Shown: positions 37,200-48,048, numbered from the stretch's first letter. The stretch: DNA of 64,000 bases from Azospirillum brasilense (GCF_003349955.1 NZ_QLKQ01000003.1:62001-126000); one strand, 5' to 3'. Numbers and translations are program-made. Notes: generated by a model from the sequence alone, not told the origin.

Positions 37200-39223
37200 T
37201 TCCACTCTCCCTGCTCATCATGTCGCTGCTGCTGTCCTGCGGCGGCGGCATCCTCTGCCTCCTCCTGAAGCGTCGGGAGGGGGACATCCGTCTTGGCGGC
37301 AGCGGCGTCGGCATCGCCGCGGCGCTCGCCGGGCTCGGCGCCGGGCTGACGGCCATCGGCGCCGGCCAGCCGGCCGTGCTCGACGCCGCCGGCCCCTACC
37401 CCTTCGCCCATTTCGTCCTGCGGCTCGACCCGCTGGCCGGCCTGATGATCGCGGTCATCTCGCTGCTGTCGCTGGTCGCCTGGATTTACGGCTTCGCCTA
37501 TGTGCGCGAATACGCCGGGCGCGGCGTCGGGGCGATGGGCTTCTTCATGAACGCCTTCATCGCCTCGATGATGCTGGTGGTGGCGGCCGACAACGCTTTC
37601 TGGTTCCTCATCTTCTTCGAGATGATGTCGCTGGCCTCCTACTTCCTGGTCATCTTCGACCAGGACGACGAGGCGGTGGGCGCCGGCTTCCTCTACTTCC
37701 TGGTCGCCCATGGCGGCTCGGTGCTGATCATGGCCGCCTTCTTCCTGATGGCGAACCGGGCCGGCGGCTTCGATTTCGCCGCCTTCCGCGCCCACCCGCT
37801 GCCGGCCCCGCTGGACAGCGTCGCCTTCCTGCTGGCCTTCGTCGGCTTCGGCGCCAAGGCCGGCATGATCCCGCTGCACATCTGGCTGCCGCGCGCCCAT
37901 CCGGCCGCACCCTCGCACGCCTCGGCGCTGATGTCGGGCGTGATGATCAAGATCGGCGTCTTCGGCATCGTCAAGGTCGGCATCGACCTGCTGGCCGCCA
38001 GCGCCGGACCGGCGATGCTCGGCTGGGGCCTGCTGGTGCTGGCCTTCGGCGCGGTGTCGTCGGTGCTGGGCGTCGTCTACGCCCTGGCCGAACACGACAT
38101 CAAGAAGCTGCTCGCCTACCACTCGGTCGAGAACATCGGGATTATCCTGCTGGGCATCGGCACCGGCATGATCGGCATGGCGCTGCACCAGCCGGTGCTG
38201 GCGGTGCTCGGCCTGATGGCAGGCCTCTACCACCTGCTGAACCACGCGGTGTTCAAGGGCCTGCTGTTCCTCGGCGCCGGCTCGGTCATCTTCCGCATGC
38301 ACAGCAAGGACATGGAGGAGATGGGCGGGCTGGCCCGTACCATGCCCTGGACCGCCCTGTCCTTCCTGGTCGGCGCGCTGGCCATCTCGGCGATCCCGCC
38401 GCTGAACGGCTTCGTGTCGGAATGGTACACCTATCAGGCTCTGTTCGCCGCGGCGCTGGAGGGCACCCCGCTGGTGGCGTTCGCCGCCCCGATCGCCGCC
38501 GTCATGCTGGCGCTGACCGGCGCGCTGGCGGTGATGTGCTTCGTCAAGGCCTACGGCATCATGTTCGCCGGCGCGCCGCGCAGCCATCACGCGGAGGAGG
38601 CGCGCGAAGCGCCGGCCGCGATGGTCGCCGGCATGGCGGTGCTGGCCGTCGCCTGCGTCGCGCTCGGCCTGCTCGCCCCGCTGGTGGCGCCGGTGATGGG
38701 CCGCATCGCGGCGGCGACCATCGGCGCGGCTCCGGTCACGCTGGCGGTCGGCGCCACCCTGCTGCCGGGCGACGCCCAGCAGGCCACGCTCTCCACGCCG
38801 CTGATCGCCATCCTGCTGATCGCCATGGCTTTCCTGCCGATCGGTCTGAAGGCGGCCTTCGCGGCCAAGCGCGGCGGCGACCGCAAGGTGGCGGCCCCCT
38901 GGGCGGCCGGCTATCTGCCGGACCATCACATGCCCGCCACCGCCGGCAGCTTCGCCCAGCCGATCCGCATGTTCTTCGCGCCGCTCTACACCCTGCGCCG
39001 CTCGATCGCGGGGCGCTGGACCGGCATCGCGCTCGGCTTCGAGCGGGTGGTCACGCTGGCGCGCCGCACCGAACCGCTGGCCGACCGGAGCGTCATCGCC
39101 CCGATCGTCGGCGTGGTCGACGCGGGCGGCAAGCGGCTGCAGGCCATCCAGGGCGGCGATTTCCGGATCTACTGCCTTTACATCGTCGCGGCGCTGATCG
39201 CGCTGCTGGCGCTGGCCGTCTGA
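37196..39223 (+). CDS. hyfB: hydrogenase-4 component B, antiporter-like membrane subunit
   Basis: 675-residue polytopic subunit related to NuoL/MrpA, matching E. coli HyfB (672 aa). Typical features are the FFEMMSLASYFLV helix, GAKAGMIPLHIWLPRAHPAAPSHASALMSG (TM7-8 region with the key lysine) and HDIKKLLAYHSVENIG. These charged residues inside the membrane define the ion pathway of complex-I-like proteins. It starts inside hyfA and ends 12 bp before hyfC. Whether the complex pumps protons or sodium cannot be read from sequence. Confidence 0.92.
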   Translation: MIPLSLLIMSLLLSCGGGILCLLLKRREGDIRLGGSGVGIAAALAGLGAGLTAIGAGQPAVLDAAGPYPFAHFVLRLDPLAGLMIAVISLLSLVAWIYGFAYVREYAGRGVGAMGFFMNAFIASMMLVVAADNAFWFLIFFEMMSLASYFLVIFDQDDEAVGAGFLYFLVAHGGSVLIMAAFFLMANRAGGFDFAAFRAHPLPAPLDSVAFLLAFVGFGAKAGMIPLHIWLPRAHPAAPSHASALMSGVMIKIGVFGIVKVGIDLLAASAGPAMLGWGLLVLAFGAVSSVLGVVYALAEHDIKKLLAYHSVENIGIILLGIGTGMIGMALHQPVLAVLGLMAGLYHLLNHAVFKGLLFLGAGSVIFRMHSKDMEEMGGLARTMPWTALSFLVGALAISAIPPLNGFVSEWYTYQALFAAALEGTPLVAFAAPIAAVMLALTGALAVMCFVKAYGIMFAGAPRSHHAEEAREAPAAMVAGMAVLAVACVALGLLAPLVAPVMGRIAAATIGAAPVTLAVGATLLPGDAQQATLSTPLIAILLIAMAFLPIGLKAAFAAKRGGDRKVAAPWAAGYLPDHHMPATAGSFAQPIRMFFAPLYTLRRSIAGRWTGIALGFERVVTLARRTEPLADRSVIAPIVGVVDAGGKRLQAIQGGDFRIYCLYIVAALIALLALAV

Positions 39224-39235
39224 CGGGAGGACGCC

Positions 39236-40174
39236 ATGCTGACCTTCTCACACTTCATCCTAGGGCTGTTCCAGGCGCTCCTCCTGCTCGCTGCGGCGCC
39301 GCTGGTCTCCGGCCTGTCGCGCATGGTCCGGGCGAAGCTGCACACCCGCCACGGGCCGGGCCCGCTGCAGGACTATCGCGACATCGCCAAGCTGCTGACC
39401 CGCCAGGACCTGACCCCGCCGAACAGCGGCTTCGCCTTCCGCGCGATGCCGGCGGTGATGCTGACGACGGTGCTGGTCATCGCCATGGGCATCCCGATGC
39501 TGACCCGCTTCACGCCGGTGGCGCCCATCGGCGATCTGATCACGGTCATCTATCTGTTCGCGCTGGCCCGCTTCTTCTTCTCGCTGTCCGGCATCGACAG
39601 CGGCAGCTCCTTCTCCGGCATCGGCGGCAGCCGCGAGCTGACCATGGGCGTGCTGGTGGAGCCGGTGATGCTGCTGTCGCTGTTCGTGGCGGCCCTGCTG
39701 GCCGGCTCGACCAACCTCGGCGCCATCGGCACCGCCATCGCCGACGGCCATGTGCGGTCGGCCACCGCGACGGTGATCGCCGCCCTGTCCTTCGCCTACG
39801 CCATCTACATCGAGCTGGGCAAGCTGCCCTACGACATGGCGGAAGCCGAACAGGAGCTTCAGGAAGGCCCGCTGACCGAATATTCCGGCCCGTCGCTGGC
39901 GCTGATCAAGTGGGCGATGGCGCTGAAGCAGACGGTGGTCGTCGCCTGGTTCATCGGCGTCTTCCTGCCCTTCGGCAGCGCGTCCGGGATGTCTTTCTTC
40001 GGGCTGCTGTTCGGGCTGGTCGCCTTCGCCATCAAGCTGGTCCTGATCTTCGCCGCGGTCGGCGTGGTCGAGAACAGCGTCGCGCGCGTCCGCTTCCGCC
40101 TGACCCCCCAGCACAGCTGGGTCGGGGTCGGCGCCGCCTCGCTCGCCTTCGTCTTCTATCTGGTCGGCCTGTGA
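39236..40174 (+). CDS. hyfC: hydrogenase-4 component C, NuoH-like membrane anchor
   Basis: 312-residue NuoH/HycD-type subunit that anchors the hydrogenase arm to the membrane (E. coli HyfC is 315 aa). Conserved blocks include RHGPGPLQDYRDIAKLL near residue 40, the FFSLSGIDSGSSFSGIGGSRE loop near 120, and the acidic helix-loop KLPYDMAEAEQELQEG near 200 that contacts the quinone-site-like region in complex I. Ribosome binding site GGGAGGACGCC precedes the ATG. Confidence 0.92.
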   Translation: MLTFSHFILGLFQALLLLAAAPLVSGLSRMVRAKLHTRHGPGPLQDYRDIAKLLTRQDLTPPNSGFAFRAMPAVMLTTVLVIAMGIPMLTRFTPVAPIGDLITVIYLFALARFFFSLSGIDSGSSFSGIGGSRELTMGVLVEPVMLLSLFVAALLAGSTNLGAIGTAIADGHVRSATATVIAALSFAYAIYIELGKLPYDMAEAEQELQEGPLTEYSGPSLALIKWAMALKQTVVVAWFIGVFLPFGSASGMSFFGLLFGLVAFAIKLVLIFAAVGVVENSVARVRFRLTPQHSWVGVGAASLAFVFYLVGL

Positions 40175-40193
40175 GCCGGCGAGGGGCAGCATC

Positions 40194-41657
40194 ATGATAA
40201 CACTCCCCACGGAACCGCTCAGGCTGTTGGCGCTGGCCGCCATCCTCGTCCCCTTCGGCGGTGCGGCGGTGATCGCGGCATCGGACCGGGCCTCGACCAA
40301 ATGGCTGTGCCAGGGCTTCGCCGCCGCCACCGTCGCGGTGATCGCCATCCTCGCCCTGTCGCTGCTCGGCGACGGCAGGATCGGCGGCACCTACGAGCTG
40401 ATCTCCTTCGGATCGGTCTCGATCCTCGGGCTGGTGGTGGACAGCGTCAGCGTGCTGATCGCGCTGGCGGTGATCGCCATCGGCCTGCTGGTGGCGGTCT
40501 ATTCCGCCGCCTACCTGAACGCCGGCAACCGCGAGCATCCCGACATCGGGCGGCGGCGCTTCTACGCCTTCCTGCTGGTGTTCATCGGCGCGATGACCGG
40601 GCTGGTCTTCAGCTCCACCGTCGTCGGCCAGCTCGCCTTCTTCGAGCTGACGGGCGCCTGCTCCTGGGCCCTGATCGGCTACTACGAGTCGCCCAAGGCG
40701 CTGCGCTCGGCGGCCAAGGCGCTGCTGGTCACCCACGTCGCCTCGCTCGGCCTCTACGTCGCGGCGGCGCTGCTGTTCCTGTCGACCGGCACCTTCGCGC
40801 TCTCCGCCATCGCCGATCTGGCGCCGGGGATGAAGGCGGTGGTGCTGCTGGCGATCCTGGTCGCCGCCTGGGGCAAGTCGGCCCAGCTTCCCTTCCACAT
40901 GTGGCTGCCCGACGCCATGGAGGCCCCGACCCCGGTCAGCGCCTATCTGCACGCGGCCTCGATGGTGAAGGTCGGCGTCTACATCTTCGCCCGCGGGCTG
41001 ATGTCGTCCGGCGGCGCGCCGGAGATCGTCGGCTGGGTCGGCTCGACCATGGCGGTGCTGACGCTGGTCTACGGCTTCTTCATGTATCTGCCGCAGGTCG
41101 ACCTCAAGCGCCTGCTCGCCTATTCGACCATCACGCAGCTCGCCTACATTCTGCTGGCGCTGTCGCTGTCGGTCTTCGGTTCCGACCTCGCCTTCAAGGG
41201 CGCCATCGCGCACATCTTCAACCACGCCTTCGCCAAGACGCTGTTCTTCCTGGTCGCCGGCGCGCTGAGCTACACCGCCGGCACGCGCCTGCTGCCGTCG
41301 CTGCGCGGCATCGTCACCAAGTCGCCGCTGCTCGGCGTCGCCTTCGTCTGCGCCGCCCTGGCGATCACCGGCGTGCCGCCCTTCAACGGCTTCTTCAGCA
41401 AGTTCGCCATCTTCGCCGGCGGGTTCGAGGTCGGGGCGCAGCACTGGGCGCTGCTTCTGCTGGTGGTCATCGCGCTGGCGGAATCGGTCGGGTCCTTCGC
41501 CTGGTTCCTGAAATGGCTGGGCCATTCGGTGCCCGGCAAGCCGTCCACCACCATGGCAGCGGCGGCCCCGCTGCCGGCCGGCATGAAGTTCGTGCTGGTC
41601 GCCCTGGTGGTGATGACGGTGGTCTCAAGCTCCATCGCCGCCTCGTGGCTCGGTTGA
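40194..41657 (+). CDS. hyfD: hydrogenase-4 component D, antiporter-like subunit
   Basis: 487-residue NuoM/N-like membrane subunit (E. coli HyfD is 479 aa). It carries the FFELTGACSWALIGYYE helix, WGKSAQLPFHMWLPDAMEAPTPVSAYLHAASMVKVG-type region (TM7-8) and the VDLKRLLAYSTITQL segment. HyfD together with HyfE and HyfF distinguishes the hydrogenase-4 (Hyf) layout from the shorter Hyc layout. Gap to hyfC 19 bp, to hyfE 14 bp. Confidence 0.92.
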   Translation: MITLPTEPLRLLALAAILVPFGGAAVIAASDRASTKWLCQGFAAATVAVIAILALSLLGDGRIGGTYELISFGSVSILGLVVDSVSVLIALAVIAIGLLVAVYSAAYLNAGNREHPDIGRRRFYAFLLVFIGAMTGLVFSSTVVGQLAFFELTGACSWALIGYYESPKALRSAAKALLVTHVASLGLYVAAALLFLSTGTFALSAIADLAPGMKAVVLLAILVAAWGKSAQLPFHMWLPDAMEAPTPVSAYLHAASMVKVGVYIFARGLMSSGGAPEIVGWVGSTMAVLTLVYGFFMYLPQVDLKRLLAYSTITQLAYILLALSLSVFGSDLAFKGAIAHIFNHAFAKTLFFLVAGALSYTAGTRLLPSLRGIVTKSPLLGVAFVCAALAITGVPPFNGFFSKFAIFAGGFEVGAQHWALLLLVVIALAESVGSFAWFLKWLGHSVPGKPSTTMAAAAPLPAGMKFVLVALVVMTVVSSSIAASWLG

Positions 41658-41671
41658 GGGAGGGAACGGTC

Positions 41672-42325
41672 ATGAACGGATTTCTCATCGTCAACGGCCT
41701 GTCGGGCCTGCTGATCGTCAGCTCCCTTCTGGTCACGCTCGCCGGCAACCCGGCCAACTCCGCCCGCTTCTACGCGCTGCAAAGCTTCATCCTGGTGATG
41801 CTGTTCGTGGCGCTGGCCGGGGCCACCGGGTCGGGCGAGCTGTATCTCTGGTCCTTCACCGCGCTGCTGACCAAGGTGATCCTGGTCCCGGCAATCATGT
41901 ACCGGACCTTCCGCCGGCTCAGCGATCCGGCCATCGGGTCGGGAGCGGTGATGCCGACGGCGTTGTCCATCGTCGGCGCGGCGGTCGCCGTCATCCTGTG
42001 CTTCGGCGTCGCGTCCAAGGTGACGCTGCCGGCGGCCGACGCCATCAAGCCGGCGCTGGCGGTGTCGCTCGCCCTCTTCTTCATCGGGCTCGGCTGCATC
42101 GTGGCGCAGCGGAACATCCTGAAGCAGGTGTTCGGCTATTGCCTGATGGAGAACGGGTCGCACCTGACCCTGGCCCTGCTGGCCCCCAACGCGCCGGAGC
42201 TGGTGGAGATCGGAATCGCCACCGACGCGATTTTCGCGGTGGTGGTGATGGCGGCGCTGGGATCGCGGATCTTCGACACGCTGCACACGCTCGACGCGCG
42301 CCAGCTCACGAGCCTGAAGGGATGA
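41672..42325 (+). CDS. hyfE: hydrogenase-4 component E, small membrane subunit
   Basis: 217-residue hydrophobic subunit with about seven helices, matching E. coli HyfE (216 aa), which combines NuoK-like features. The ILKQVFGYCLMENGSHLTL segment near residue 150 is typical. GGGAGGGAACGGTC ahead of the ATG at 41672 fixes the start. Its stop overlaps the hyfF start by 4 bp (ATGA at 42322-42325). Confidence 0.9.
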   Translation: MNGFLIVNGLSGLLIVSSLLVTLAGNPANSARFYALQSFILVMLFVALAGATGSGELYLWSFTALLTKVILVPAIMYRTFRRLSDPAIGSGAVMPTALSIVGAAVAVILCFGVASKVTLPAADAIKPALAVSLALFFIGLGCIVAQRNILKQVFGYCLMENGSHLTLALLAPNAPELVEIGIATDAIFAVVVMAALGSRIFDTLHTLDARQLTSLKG

Positions 42326-43956
42326 CCGCCATGGTACCCTCGATCCTTCCCCCCCTCCTCCTGATCGGTCCGCTGGCGGTGGCGGTGTTCCTGCTGACCC
42401 TGCCCTGGTTCCGGGAGTCGCTGCCCGAGACCCTGGCGACCGACCAGGGCAGCGTGGCGCTGCTGGAGCGCATCCATCTGGGCTCCATCGGCTACGTCTT
42501 CCTGCTGAGCGCCGCGGCGCTGGTCCAGGTGCTGTCGAACGGCGCCATCGCCGCCTTCGGCGACTGGCTGTTCGTCGACGCGCTCGGCGCCGTCTTCATG
42601 ATGCTGATCGGCGTAGTCGGGCTGCTGACCGGCCTCTATTCGATCGCCTACATCCGCCACGACCTGGAGGCCGGCCTGATCGACGCCGGCAAGGTCCGGA
42701 TCTATTACGGCTTCTTCAGCCTGTTCCTGTTCACCATGCTGCTGGCGGTGACCGCCAACAACATCATCATGATGTGGGCGGCGATCGAGGCGACGACTCT
42801 CGGCTCCGCCTTCCTGGTCGGGCTGTACGGGCAGAAGTCCTCGCTGGAGGCCGCCTGGAAATACGTCGTCATCTGCACGGTCGGCGTCGCCTTCGGCCTC
42901 TACGGCACGGTGCTGGTCTTCTCCAACGCCGCCGACGTTCTGGCCGACCCGCATCAGGCGGTGCTGTGGACGGCGCTGGTCGGCCACGCCGCCGAGCTGG
43001 ACCCGATGCTGGTCAAGCTGGCCTTCGTCTTCGCCCTGATCGGCTTCGGCACCAAGGCCGGCATCTTCCCGATGCACGCCTGGCTGCCCGACGCCCATTC
43101 CGAGGCGCCGAGCCCGGTGTCCGGCCTGCTGTCGGGCGTGCTTCTGAAATGCGCCCTGCTGATCGTCATCCGCTTCTACGTCATCACCGTCGGCACGGTG
43201 GGCGTCGGCTTCCCGCAGACGCTGCTGCTGACTCTGGGCGTGCTGTCGGTCGGCGTGTCGTCGCTGCTGTTCTTCGTGCAGCAGGACCTGAAGCGCAAGC
43301 TGGCCTATTCCAGCATCGAGAATGTCGGGCTGATCGTCGTGGCGCTCGGCGTCGGCGGGCCGCTCGGCATCGCCGCGGCGCTGCTGCACGCCATCAACCA
43401 CAGCGTCACCAAGGCCCTGTTCTTCTGCACCGCCGGCAACGTGCTGATGAAATACGGCACCCGCGACCTGCGGGCGGTGAAGGGCGTGCTGCGCGCGGCC
43501 CCGGCCACCGGCCTGCTGATGATGGCCTGCGCCCTGGCGCTGGCCGGCTTCCCGCCCTTCAACATCTTCGTCAGCGAATTCATGGTCTTCATGGCCGGGC
43601 TGAACGAAGGCTACGGCTGGATCATGGCGCTGGTCGCGCTCTTCCTGTGCATCACCATCGCCGGGCTGGTGAAGATCGTCGCCGACAGCGTGCTGGGCAA
43701 GAGCCCGGAGACGATGGCCAAGGGTGACGTCGGCTGGAGGGCGCTGGCCCCGCTGGGCGTCCTGGCGGTGCTGGTGCTGATGCTGGGCTTCGCGGTGCCG
43801 CAGCCGCTGTCCGATCTGGTCCAGCAGGCGACCGCGGTGGTGATGAACGGCGACAGCCGCCCGGTGGTCGCCGCCCCCTGGCAACAGTACGACACGGTGC
43901 GCGCCGGTGGTCCCCTGGTGACCGGCAGCCTCTCGCAGACGGAGATCTCCAAATGA
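42322..43956 (+). CDS. hyfF: hydrogenase-4 component F, antiporter-like subunit
   Basis: 544-residue NuoM/N-like subunit (E. coli HyfF is 526 aa). It has the [20 protein letters not shown] helix, [34 protein letters not shown] region and [17 protein letters not shown]. The third antiporter-like protein in the operon, so the complex has HyfB, HyfD and HyfF in addition to HyfC and HyfE. The ATG at 42322 overlaps hyfE; ATG 42331 is an alternative. Its stop overlaps hyfG by 4 bp. Confidence 0.92.
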   Translation: MTAMVPSILPPLLLIGPLAVAVFLLTLPWFRESLPETLATDQGSVALLERIHLGSIGYVFLLSAAALVQVLSNGAIAAFGDWLFVDALGAVFMMLIGVVGLLTGLYSIAYIRHDLEAGLIDAGKVRIYYGFFSLFLFTMLLAVTANNIIMMWAAIEATTLGSAFLVGLYGQKSSLEAAWKYVVICTVGVAFGLYGTVLVFSNAADVLADPHQAVLWTALVGHAAELDPMLVKLAFVFALIGFGTKAGIFPMHAWLPDAHSEAPSPVSGLLSGVLLKCALLIVIRFYVITVGTVGVGFPQTLLLTLGVLSVGVSSLLFFVQQDLKRKLAYSSIENVGLIVVALGVGGPLGIAAALLHAINHSVTKALFFCTAGNVLMKYGTRDLRAVKGVLRAAPATGLLMMACALALAGFPPFNIFVSEFMVFMAGLNEGYGWIMALVALFLCITIAGLVKIVADSVLGKSPETMAKGDVGWRALAPLGVLAVLVLMLGFAVPQPLSDLVQQATAVVMNGDSRPVVAAPWQQYDTVRAGGPLVTGSLSQTEISK

Positions 43957-45668
43957 ACCTCATCACTCCGGAACGGGTCGGGAGCGGCTATATCGCCTCC
44001 CTGCGCGAGAGCCTGCCCCACGCCATCCTCGACGAGTCCTGGCAGACCGGCGCCCAGGTGACCATCACGGTCAAGCCGGTGTCGCTGCCCGACGTGGTCG
44101 CCAGCCTCTATTACGACCACAACGGCTGGCTCTCGGTGGTCGTCGGAAACGACGAGCGGCCGCTGAACGGCGCCTACGCCGTCTACTATGTGCTGTCCAT
44201 GGAGGGCGCCGACCGCTGCCACGTCGTGGTGCGCTGCGAGGTGCCCGCCGACACGCTGGAATTCCCCTCCGTCACCCCGCGGGTGCCCGCCTGCGTGTGG
44301 GGCGAGCGCGAGGTGCGCGACATGTTCGGCCTGCGCCCGGTCGGGCTGCCGGACGAACGCCGCCTCGTCCTGCCCGACGACTGGCCGGACGAACTCTATC
44401 CGCTGCGCAAGGATTCGATGGACTACCGGCTGCGGCCGGCGCCGACCAGCGACGACGAGACCTACCAATTCATCAACGAGGCCAAGCAGGAGACCCGCGT
44501 CGTCCCGCTGGGGCCGCTGCACATCACTTCCGACGAGCCCGGCCATTTCCGCCTGTTCGTCGACGGCGAGGACATCATCGACGCCGACTACCGCATGTTC
44601 TACGTCCACCGCGGCATGGAGAAGGTGGCCGAGACGCGGATGGGCTACAACGACGTGACCTTCCTCGCCGACCGCGTCTGCGGCATCTGCGGCTACGCCC
44701 ACAGCGTCGCCTACGCCAGCTCGGTGGAGAACGCGCTGGGCATCGTGGTGCCGCCGCGGGCGCAGGCCATCCGCGCCATCCTGCTGGAGACGGAGCGGAT
44801 GCACAGCCATCTGCTGAACCTCGGCCTCGTCTGCCATTTCATCGGCTTCGACACCGGCTTCATGCAGTTCTTCCGCGTGCGCGAGAAGGCGATGACGCTG
44901 GCGGAGCTGCTGACCGGCGCGCGCAAGACCTACGCGCTGAACCTGATCGGCGGCGTGCGCCGCGACATCCTGGGCGACCAGCAGGCGAAGACCCGCGAGT
45001 TGGTCGCCGAGCTGCGCGACGACGTGACCCGGCTGGTCGAGGTGCTGCTGTCCACCGCCAACGTCAGCGGCCGCGTCAAGGGCGTCGGCCGGCTCGACCC
45101 GCAGATCGCCCGCGACTACAGCCCGGTCGGGCCGGTGGTGCGCGGCAGCGGCCACCGCCGCGACACCCGCGCCGACCACGCCTTCGCCGGCTACACGCTG
45201 CTCGACATGCCGGTCCATGTGGAGCAGGGCTGCGACGTGCTGGCCCGCACGCTGGTGCGGGTGTCGGAGTTCTTCGACAGCCTGTGGATCATCGAACAGC
45301 TGCTCGACAAGGCCCCGGCCGGCCCGGTGCTGAACGAGGACTTCACCTATGTCCCGCACAAGTTCGCTCTCGGCTTCACCGAGGCGCCGCGCGGCGAGGA
45401 CATCCACTGGTCGATGACCGGCGACAACCAGAAGCTCTACCGCTGGCGCTGCCGCGCCTCTACCTACAACAACTGGCCGGTGCTGCGCTACATGCTGCGC
45501 GGCAATACGGTGTCGGACGCCCCGCTGATCGTGGGCAGCATCGACCCCTGCTATTCCTGCACCGACCGTGTGACCGTGGTGGACGTCCGCAAGAAGCGCT
45601 CCAAGACCATCGCCTACAAGGAGATGGAGCGCTACTGCCGCGAACGCACGGACTCACCGCTGAAGTGA
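43953..45668 (+). CDS. hyfG: NiFe hydrogenase large subunit (HyfG/HycE type)
   Basis: 571-residue catalytic subunit, a fusion of a NuoC-like N-terminal half (1-165) and a NuoD-like NiFe domain, as in E. coli HycE (569 aa) and HyfG. Nickel-iron ligands are present as [11 protein letters not shown] near residue 245 and DPCYSC near 535. After DPCYSCTDR there are 32 residues ending in DSPLK, the same length as the E. coli HycE tail that HycI removes after nickel insertion, so this is a processed precursor. It makes H2 from protons and electrons or runs in reverse. Start overlaps hyfF; 12-bp gap to hyfH. Confidence 0.94.
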   Translation: MNLITPERVGSGYIASLRESLPHAILDESWQTGAQVTITVKPVSLPDVVASLYYDHNGWLSVVVGNDERPLNGAYAVYYVLSMEGADRCHVVVRCEVPADTLEFPSVTPRVPACVWGEREVRDMFGLRPVGLPDERRLVLPDDWPDELYPLRKDSMDYRLRPAPTSDDETYQFINEAKQETRVVPLGPLHITSDEPGHFRLFVDGEDIIDADYRMFYVHRGMEKVAETRMGYNDVTFLADRVCGICGYAHSVAYASSVENALGIVVPPRAQAIRAILLETERMHSHLLNLGLVCHFIGFDTGFMQFFRVREKAMTLAELLTGARKTYALNLIGGVRRDILGDQQAKTRELVAELRDDVTRLVEVLLSTANVSGRVKGVGRLDPQIARDYSPVGPVVRGSGHRRDTRADHAFAGYTLLDMPVHVEQGCDVLARTLVRVSEFFDSLWIIEQLLDKAPAGPVLNEDFTYVPHKFALGFTEAPRGEDIHWSMTGDNQKLYRWRCRASTYNNWPVLRYMLRGNTVSDAPLIVGSIDPCYSCTDRVTVVDVRKKRSKTIAYKEMERYCRERTDSPLK

Positions 45669-45680
45669 CGGGGGCGACCA

Positions 45681-46286
45681 ATGCTCAAGCTACTCAAGGA
45701 AATCCTCCGCACGGGCGAGGCGACGGTCAAGTACCCCTTCGCCCCGATGGAGGTCTGCAAGGACTTCCGCGGCAAGCCGGAACACCGGGCGGCGGACTGC
45801 ATCGCGTGTGCTGCCTGCACCGTCGCCTGCCCGGCCAACGCCATCCAGATGGAGACCGACACCGCCGCCGGCAGCCGCACCTGGTCGATCAACTACGGGC
45901 GCTGCGTCTTCTGCGGCCGCTGCGAGGAATCCTGCCCGACCGGCGCCATCCGCCTGTCCGCCGATTTCGAGCTGGCGGTGGGCAGCAAGGCGGACCTGAC
46001 GCGCAAGGCCGTCTTCACGCTGGCCGGCTGCGCCTGCTGCGGCAAGCCCTTCGCCCCGGCCAAGGAGGTCGACTACGTCGCCCGCCTGTTGGGCCAAAGC
46101 GCCCGCAGCGCCGAGGAGGCGGAGCGGCTGCGCCTGACCGCCGCGACCTGCCCGGCCTGCAAGCGCGCCCAGGACGTCCACCAGATCGCCGGCATGGGGA
46201 TCGCCCGACAGATGGACGCCGGGCAAATGGACGCCGGCCATTCGGAAACCGAACACGCGGTCAAGGAACGGGAGACCACGCCATGA
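45681..46286 (+). CDS. hyfH: hydrogenase-4 component H, NuoI-like 4Fe-4S subunit
   Basis: 201-residue polyferredoxin subunit with two [4Fe-4S] motifs, [12 protein letters not shown] near residue 38 and [12 protein letters not shown] near 74, as in NuoI. A C-terminal part has CACCGKPF (near 115) and CPACKR (near 155), a possible extra metal site also seen in HycF. The last 20 residues hold a short repeat ([10 protein letters not shown]). It transfers electrons between HyfA/HydN and HyfI. Overlaps hyfI by 4 bp. Confidence 0.9.
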   Translation: MLKLLKEILRTGEATVKYPFAPMEVCKDFRGKPEHRAADCIACAACTVACPANAIQMETDTAAGSRTWSINYGRCVFCGRCEESCPTGAIRLSADFELAVGSKADLTRKAVFTLAGCACCGKPFAPAKEVDYVARLLGQSARSAEEAERLRLTAATCPACKRAQDVHQIAGMGIARQMDAGQMDAGHSETEHAVKERETTP

Positions 46287-47086
46287 ACGCACCACTCGCC
46301 CCCAACGCCCTGGTGGCGGAGATGTCGCCGGTCTCCACCAGCGAGCAGATCGCCACGATGAAGACGGCGCTGCTGAAGAACATCCAGCGCTCCGCCTACG
46401 TCTATCGCGTCGATTGCGGCGGCTGCAACGGCTGCGAGATCGAGATCTTCTCCTCCATCACCCCGGTGTTCGACGCGGAACGCTTCGGCATCAAGGTGGT
46501 GGCCTCGCCCCGCCACGCCGACATCCTGCTGTTCACCGGGGCGGTGACCCGCTCCATGCGGATGCCGGCGCTGCGCGCCTACGAGGCGGCACCCGACCCG
46601 AAGATCGTCGTCTCCTACGGCGCCTGCGGCTGCACCGGCGGCATCTTCCACGACCTCTACTGCGTCTGGGGCGGCACCGACAACATCGTGCCGGTGGACG
46701 TCTACATTCCCGGCTGCCCGCCGACGCCGGCCGCGACCATCCACGGCTTCGCCGTGGCGCTGGGCCTGCTGGAGCAGAAGCTGAAGGCCGAAACCCACGT
46801 CGAGGCCGCGGGCGAGGCCGCCGCGCTGGCCCACCCCGACATCCCCTACGCGCTGCGGGTCCGGCTGGAGCGGGAGGCGCGGCGCATGGCCGGCTACCGC
46901 CAGGGCCGCACCATCGTGGAGGAGTTCATGGCCCTGCTGGAAGGGCATGCGCGCGCCCCCGGCGCCCTCACCCTCCCCGACCGCATGACGGCGGCCATCG
47001 CCGCGGAGCGCGACCCGCGCCGCGCCGAGATCATCGGCCGGCTGGCGGAGGTCGTGCAGCGGACCATTCGGGGAGAGGCGTCATGA
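46283..47086 (+). CDS. hyfI: NiFe hydrogenase small subunit, NuoB-like (HyfI/HycG type)
   Basis: 267-residue subunit carrying the proximal [4Fe-4S] cluster: [13 protein letters not shown] near residue 44, [10 protein letters not shown] near 112 and PGCPPTP near 148. It is slightly longer than E. coli HyfI (252 aa), with an extended C-terminal helical region (about 170-267). It has no Tat signal, as expected of group 4 enzymes facing the cytosol. Starts in the hyfH stop and overlaps the next gene by 4 bp. Confidence 0.92.
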   Translation: MNAPLAPNALVAEMSPVSTSEQIATMKTALLKNIQRSAYVYRVDCGGCNGCEIEIFSSITPVFDAERFGIKVVASPRHADILLFTGAVTRSMRMPALRAYEAAPDPKIVVSYGACGCTGGIFHDLYCVWGGTDNIVPVDVYIPGCPPTPAATIHGFAVALGLLEQKLKAETHVEAAGEAAALAHPDIPYALRVRLEREARRMAGYRQGRTIVEEFMALLEGHARAPGALTLPDRMTAAIAAERDPRRAEIIGRLAEVVQRTIRGEAS

Positions 47087-47550
47087 GCACCCTCGCGCAC
47101 GCCGATCCCGGCTCCATCCCCGGCCTGCGCAACGGTCGCGGCCGGGAGCCCGAGGTGGTGTTCTACCAACTGAACGCCAAGGTGCTGGAGCGCAAGGAGG
47201 ACATCCCGGAGGACGCCAAACAGGTGGTCTATTATTCGCTGGCCATCGGGCATCACGTCGGGGTCTTCGACTGCTTCACGCCGGCCTTCCGCTGCACCGC
47301 CGCGGTGTTCGACCGCGTCCTGGACGCGCTGAAGGACCACGAGGAGGCCCACCGCAAGCTGTCCGGCCTGCTCCGCTTCGGCGAGATCACGGTGGACGGC
47401 ACCCACACCCGGCCGCTGCTGGCGGCCATCGCGGCGGCGCGGCCGACCACCCCGCCCGACGTGGCGGCGTGGCTGGACGGGCTGGGCGCGGCGCTGGAGG
47501 CCATCCGGCGCGAACCGGCGATTTATCTGATGGGGAGACGGCTGTCATGA
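47083..47550 (+). CDS. hyfJ: formate hydrogenlyase maturation protein (HyfJ/HycH type)
   Basis: 155-residue HycH-family protein, needed in E. coli for maturation of the large-subunit precursor (HycH is 136 aa). The family core [18 protein letters not shown] and [15 protein letters not shown] is near residues 25-65. N-terminus has about 20 extra residues. Overlaps hyfI and hycI by 4 bp each, which fits tight coupling of structural and maturation genes. Confidence 0.85.
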   Translation: MSTLAHADPGSIPGLRNGRGREPEVVFYQLNAKVLERKEDIPEDAKQVVYYSLAIGHHVGVFDCFTPAFRCTAAVFDRVLDALKDHEEAHRKLSGLLRFGEITVDGTHTRPLLAAIAAARPTTPPDVAAWLDGLGAALEAIRREPAIYLMGRRLS

Positions 47551-48005
47551 CCGATGTCGTGTTCACGGTTGGGAACGTCCTGCGCGGCGACGACGGCGCC
47601 GGTTCGCTGCTGGCCCAGCTTCTTGACGAGGAGCCCGCCCCCGGCTGGACCGTGGTGGACGGGGAGGATGTCCCGGAAAACCACACCCACCACGTCCGCT
47701 CGCTGGCGCCGCGCCGGGTGCTGATCGTCGATGCCGCGGATATGCAACTGCCGCCGGGCGCGGTCCGGCTGATCGAGCAGGACAGCGTCGCCGAGCAGTT
47801 CATGGTCACCACCCACGCCATCCCGCTCAACTTCCTGATCGACAGCCTGCGCGAGACCGTGCCGGAGATCCTGTTCCTGGGCATCCAGCCGGAGGACACC
47901 AGCTTCTTCGCGCCGGTCACCAGCACCGTCCGCGGCGCGGTGGAGGCCGTGCACGACCGGCTGGTGCGCGGCGAAGGATTCGAGGCCTACGAGACGGTGG
48001 GCTGA
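47547..48005 (+). CDS. hycI: hydrogenase maturation endopeptidase
   Basis: 152-residue nickel-sensing protease (E. coli HycI is 156 aa) that trims the C-terminal tail of the large subunit after nickel insertion. The signature GNVLRGDDGAG is at residues 9-19, and the DAADM segment near 62-66 and the THAIP segment near 92 carry the conserved acidic and histidine residues. Its substrate HyfG, with a 32-residue tail, is encoded five genes upstream. The ATG at 47547 overlaps hyfJ. 43 bp separate it from focA. Confidence 0.9.
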   Translation: MTDVVFTVGNVLRGDDGAGSLLAQLLDEEPAPGWTVVDGEDVPENHTHHVRSLAPRRVLIVDAADMQLPPGAVRLIEQDSVAEQFMVTTHAIPLNFLIDSLRETVPEILFLGIQPEDTSFFAPVTSTVRGAVEAVHDRLVRGEGFEAYETVG

Positions 48006-48048
48006 TCCGGTGTTCGGGGCAATTCAAGACATGTGAAGGAGTTTCGCC

